Origin: JAHCIE01 sp034431435
GTDB lineage: Bacteria > Chloroflexota > Anaerolineae > Epilineales > JAHCIE01
Direction of reading: 5' to 3'
Assembly (NCBI GenBank): GCA_034431435.1
Contig: DAOUDG010000104.1
Span: 1-7,834 of the forward strand
DNA: 7,834 nt
How positions within the stretch are numbered: the first letter of the stretch is position 1; the number at the start of each line of letters is the position of its first letter. A program made the translations under genes and the position numbers. Under the pieces are notes generated by a model. That model was given only the letters and a program-made list of their open reading frames with translations. It did no database searches and was not told the origin of the DNA. Of the stretch, positions 6,405 to 7,834 are shown one piece after another.

Positions 6405-7319
6405 CTATTCCGAGCGGCGCTCGCCCAGGGCTAGCGCCACCACGCTGCTGACAATGAGCGCGCCGCCGAGCAGTTGCAGCGGCGTCATCGTCTCGCCCAG
6501 GAAGACCCAGGCCAGGCACGCTGTCAGGGCCGGTTCCAGGACGGTGATCAGGCTGGCGTTGGCGGCGGGCAGGTAGGCCAGGCTGGCCGTGAACAGGCCG
6601 TAGCCGCCCAGCGTCGGCCCGGCGGCCAGGATGAGTAGGCCGAGCCACGCGCTCGGCGGGATGGTGGGCACTGCGTCGCGCCCGGCGGCCAGGAAGAGCA
6701 AGGCCCCGGCCACGCCAAAGGTGTAGACCATGATGGTTGTAGCGTGCAGGCCGCGCCGCGCCGCGCCCTTGCCGAACAGGCTGTAGGCGGCGAACAACGC
6801 CCCCGACCCAATGCCGAGAATCGTCCCAGCCGGGTTGGCGGCCAGGGTCAGTGGGTCGTATAGGCCCGCGACGAGGGCCACGCCGACAATGCTCAACACC
6901 AGCGACACACCGATGACGCGGCTAAGCTTCTCGCCAAACAGCCAGCGCGAACCCAGGGCGACCAGGGCGGGCGAGGTGTACACCAGCACCGTGCTGATGG
7001 CCGCACCGTTGGGCTGCACCGACCACGTCCACACGGCGTTGGTCAGGGCCAGCGTCGCGCCGTAGGCGGCCAGGAAGCCCCAGTGGCGGCGCGGCAGCCG
7101 CAGGCGGTGGCGGGCGAAGGCGGCCAGCAGCAGGGCCAGCACGCCCGCCGTCAGCAGATCGCGCCACGCCGCCAGCGTCACGGGCAACAATGTGGTGGAC
7201 GCCAGCAGGTAGGCGATCATCGGGCCGGTGGCCGACCAGACGAAGGTGCCGGTCAGGGCCAGGGCGTAGCCTCGCGCCAGGTGCGACTCGGCGCGGGACT
7301 GGGCGGCTTCTCCGATCAT
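6405..7319 (-). CDS. EamA/DMT-superfamily transporter
   Basis: This is a ten-helix inner-membrane transporter, probably a metabolite exporter, 304 aa, the standard size for the EamA family. The protein is two tandem EamA repeats, about residues 17-152 and 165-298. Each ends with the characteristic block: VYTSPALVALGSRWLFGEKLS (113-133) in the first and ITVLEPALTACLAWVFLGET (258-277) in the second, both followed by a final glycine-rich helix. The start ATG at 7319 shares four bases with the tilS stop (ATGA), which decides the start and implies coupled translation; a GAGGA sits about 10 nt upstream. The frame is open further upstream only because it overlaps tilS out of phase. Family members move amino acids, nucleosides or other small metabolites, and the sequence does not say which one. 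Confidence 0.92.
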   Translation of the reverse strand: MIGEAAQSRAESHLARGYALALTGTFVWSATGPMIAYLLASTTLLPVTLAAWRDLLTAGVLALLLAAFARHRLRLPRRHWGFLAAYGATLALTNAVWTWSVQPNGAAISTVLVYTSPALVALGSRWLFGEKLSRVIGVSLVLSIVGVALVAGLYDPLTLAANPAGTILGIGSGALFAAYSLFGKGAARRGLHATTIMVYTFGVAGALLFLAAGRDAVPTIPPSAWLGLLILAAGPTLGGYGLFTASLAYLPAANASLITVLEPALTACLAWVFLGETMTPLQLLGGALIVSSVVALALGERRSE

Positions 7320-7834
7320 GCGGCGGTGTTCCTCGCGATGCGCAGGTGCAGGACACTCGCTGTGTCGGCCGTCACCCGCGCCCGCTCGTCCAGGCGCAGG
7401 CCGACGACCCACACCACCCCCTCGGCGTTGACCAGCAGGGGGACGCGGTCGCGCACGTGGCGCGGCACACGGCGGTCGATCATGAAGTCGTGCAGGCTCC
7501 GATGCCGCCCACCCATACCCAGCGGCGCAAAACTCTCACCGGGAAGCCGTCCCCGCAGCCACAGCCCCCCCGCCGCGACCCGCGCATCCACCACCTCTTC
7601 CCAGACCACCGCCTCCAATTCCCCTTCTCTACTCTCTGGTCTTCGCCCCACGCTCCACGCCCCACGCTCCACGCTCCACGCCCCACGCTCCACGCTCCGC
7701 GCCCCGCGCTCCACGCTCCGCGCCCCACGCCCCACGCCCCGCGCTCCACGCCCCGCGCCCCACGCTCCACGCCCCACGCCCCGCGCCCCGCGCCCCGCAC
7801 CCCACGCTCCACGCCCCACGCTCCGCGCCCCACG
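7316..7834 (-). CDS. tilS: tRNA(Ile)-lysidine synthetase, C-terminal domain only; N-terminus beyond the window, heptamer tract in frame
   Basis: TilS converts the wobble C34 of the AUA-reading tRNA-Ile to lysidine and is generally essential. Only its C-terminal RNA-binding domain is visible, from about nucleotide 7600 down to the stop at 7316: LWLRGRLPGESFAPLGMGG (about 7508-7564), then LHDFMIDRRVPRHVRDRVPLL and VVWVVGLRLDER. These match the conserved TilS C-terminal pattern (RPGDRF-PLGM-G, DFFID-KVP, VGLRIDER) from memory. The catalytic PP-loop domain must lie to the right. Upstream of the domain the frame passes, with no stop, through a 7-nt tandem repeat that encodes an Arg/Gly/Ala/Trp heptapeptide series (such as ERGAWSV) up to the window edge. 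Either the repeat is a true linker expansion in TilS or it disrupts the gene, leaving this end as a remnant. The 4-nt overlap with eamA suggests the C-terminal part is still translated. Confidence 0.82.
   Translation of the reverse strand, partial: RGARSVGRGAWGAGRGARGVGRGAWGAGRGARGVGRGARSVERGARSVERGAWSVERGAWSVGRRPESREGELEAVVWEEVVDARVAAGGLWLRGRLPGESFAPLGMGGRHRSLHDFMIDRRVPRHVRDRVPLLVNAEGVVWVVGLRLDERARVTADTASVLHLRIARNTAA
7613..7648. repeat. Degenerate heptamers bordering the main repeat tract
   Basis: In the same 7-nt register as the main tract, the plus strand reads ctccaat at 7613, tcccctt at 7620, ctctact at 7627, ctctggt at 7634 and cttcgcc at 7641. The first four resemble the ctctagt, ctccagt and ctccaat units in the gap at 3121-3141, so this is probably the edge of one compound repeat element. 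On the coding strand it gives roughly RPESREGELEA, just before the recognisable TilS domain. Confidence 0.5.
7649..7834. repeat. Heptanucleotide tandem repeat, consensus CRCGCYC, 26 full units plus a partial
   Basis: From 7649 to 7830 the plus strand divides into 26 uninterrupted 7-mers, followed by cacg at the window edge. Variation is almost wholly confined to unit position 2 (A or G) and position 6 (C or T), giving cacgctc, cacgccc, cgcgctc and cgcgccc. The one exception is cgcaccc at 7796. There is no indel in the register. The lack of spacers and the short unit exclude a CRISPR array. Heptamer tracts resemble the STRR elements known from cyanobacteria. The tract lies inside the open frame leading to the TilS C-terminal domain, and its true right end is not in the window. 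Confidence 0.95.
7772..7803 (-). other. Putative G-quadruplex motif on the tilS coding strand
   Basis: The plus strand has five CCCC runs at 7772, 7779, 7786, 7793 and 7800, each separated by exactly 3 nt. The minus strand, and therefore the tilS transcript, carries five G4 runs with 3-nt loops, which fits the canonical quadruplex pattern. The effect on transcription, translation or repeat stability is inference. Confidence 0.6.

Noticed and set aside
5272..6576. Open frame of 434 codons antisense to rlmI
   Set aside because: The opposite strand encodes a complete methyltransferase with all motifs. The antisense peptide has no recognisable motif and its openness is a by-product of GC bias.
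6397..6648. N-terminal extension of RlmI by 84 residues
   Set aside because: It overlaps eamA in another phase. The true RlmI length and ribosome site fit the ATG at 6396.
7480..7833. Alternative minus-strand frame of 117 codons through the repeat
   Set aside because: All frames of the heptamer are open on this strand. Only the frame ending at 7316 continues into a recognisable TilS domain.
7649..7834. CRISPR array
   Set aside because: The repeat unit is 7 nt, head to tail, with no spacers.

Overview
The window is a GC-rich bacterial segment with two gene blocks that converge tail to tail near position 4117. No taxon can be proved from it. The best guess is Chloroflexota: the lipoprotein-type binding protein has long Ala/Pro/Thr tethers, codon use is strongly GC-biased, and two stretches are built from 7-nt tandem repeats of the kind I associate with that phylum and, as the STRR heptamers, with cyanobacteria. 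This is inference from style, not from a marker gene.

Plus strand, 2-4116. A PhnD-type binding protein (5' end outside the window), a PhnC ATPase and a PhnE permease form a phosphonate-family ABC importer. phnD and phnC are separated by 74 nt holding a perfect 11-bp stem-loop, and phnC and phnE share one base. After a roughly 106-nt gap, filled by an inverted pair of heptamer-like repeats, comes a PfkB-family kinase resembling pseudouridine kinase. Its catalytic-base aspartate (GAGD) reads as alanine (GAGA). No C-P lyase or phosphite/phosphonate oxidation gene is visible, so the importer's substrate is open.

Minus strand, 7834-4118. Four genes are tightly packed and transcribed right to left: the C-terminal end of tilS (tRNA-Ile lysidine synthetase, running off the right edge), an EamA/DMT exporter-like protein (ATGA overlap), an RlmI-type 23S rRNA methyltransferase (8-nt gap), and a CPBP-family intramembrane protease (53-nt gap). 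Two act on translation RNAs and two are membrane proteins. They look like one operon joined by spacing rather than by an obvious pathway.

The most unusual element is at the right edge: at least 26 consecutive 7-nt units of consensus CRCGCYC run without an indel and lie in the open frame leading into the TilS C-terminal domain. The G-rich strand is the coding strand. It has no stop in any of its three frames and carries five GGGG runs at 7-nt spacing, a textbook G-quadruplex pattern. Because 7 is not a multiple of 3, a change in copy number would usually shift the frame of the domain downstream. Other points of interest are a PhnE with a roughly 115-residue Ig-like insertion outside the membrane, and the GAGD-to-GAGA kinase.
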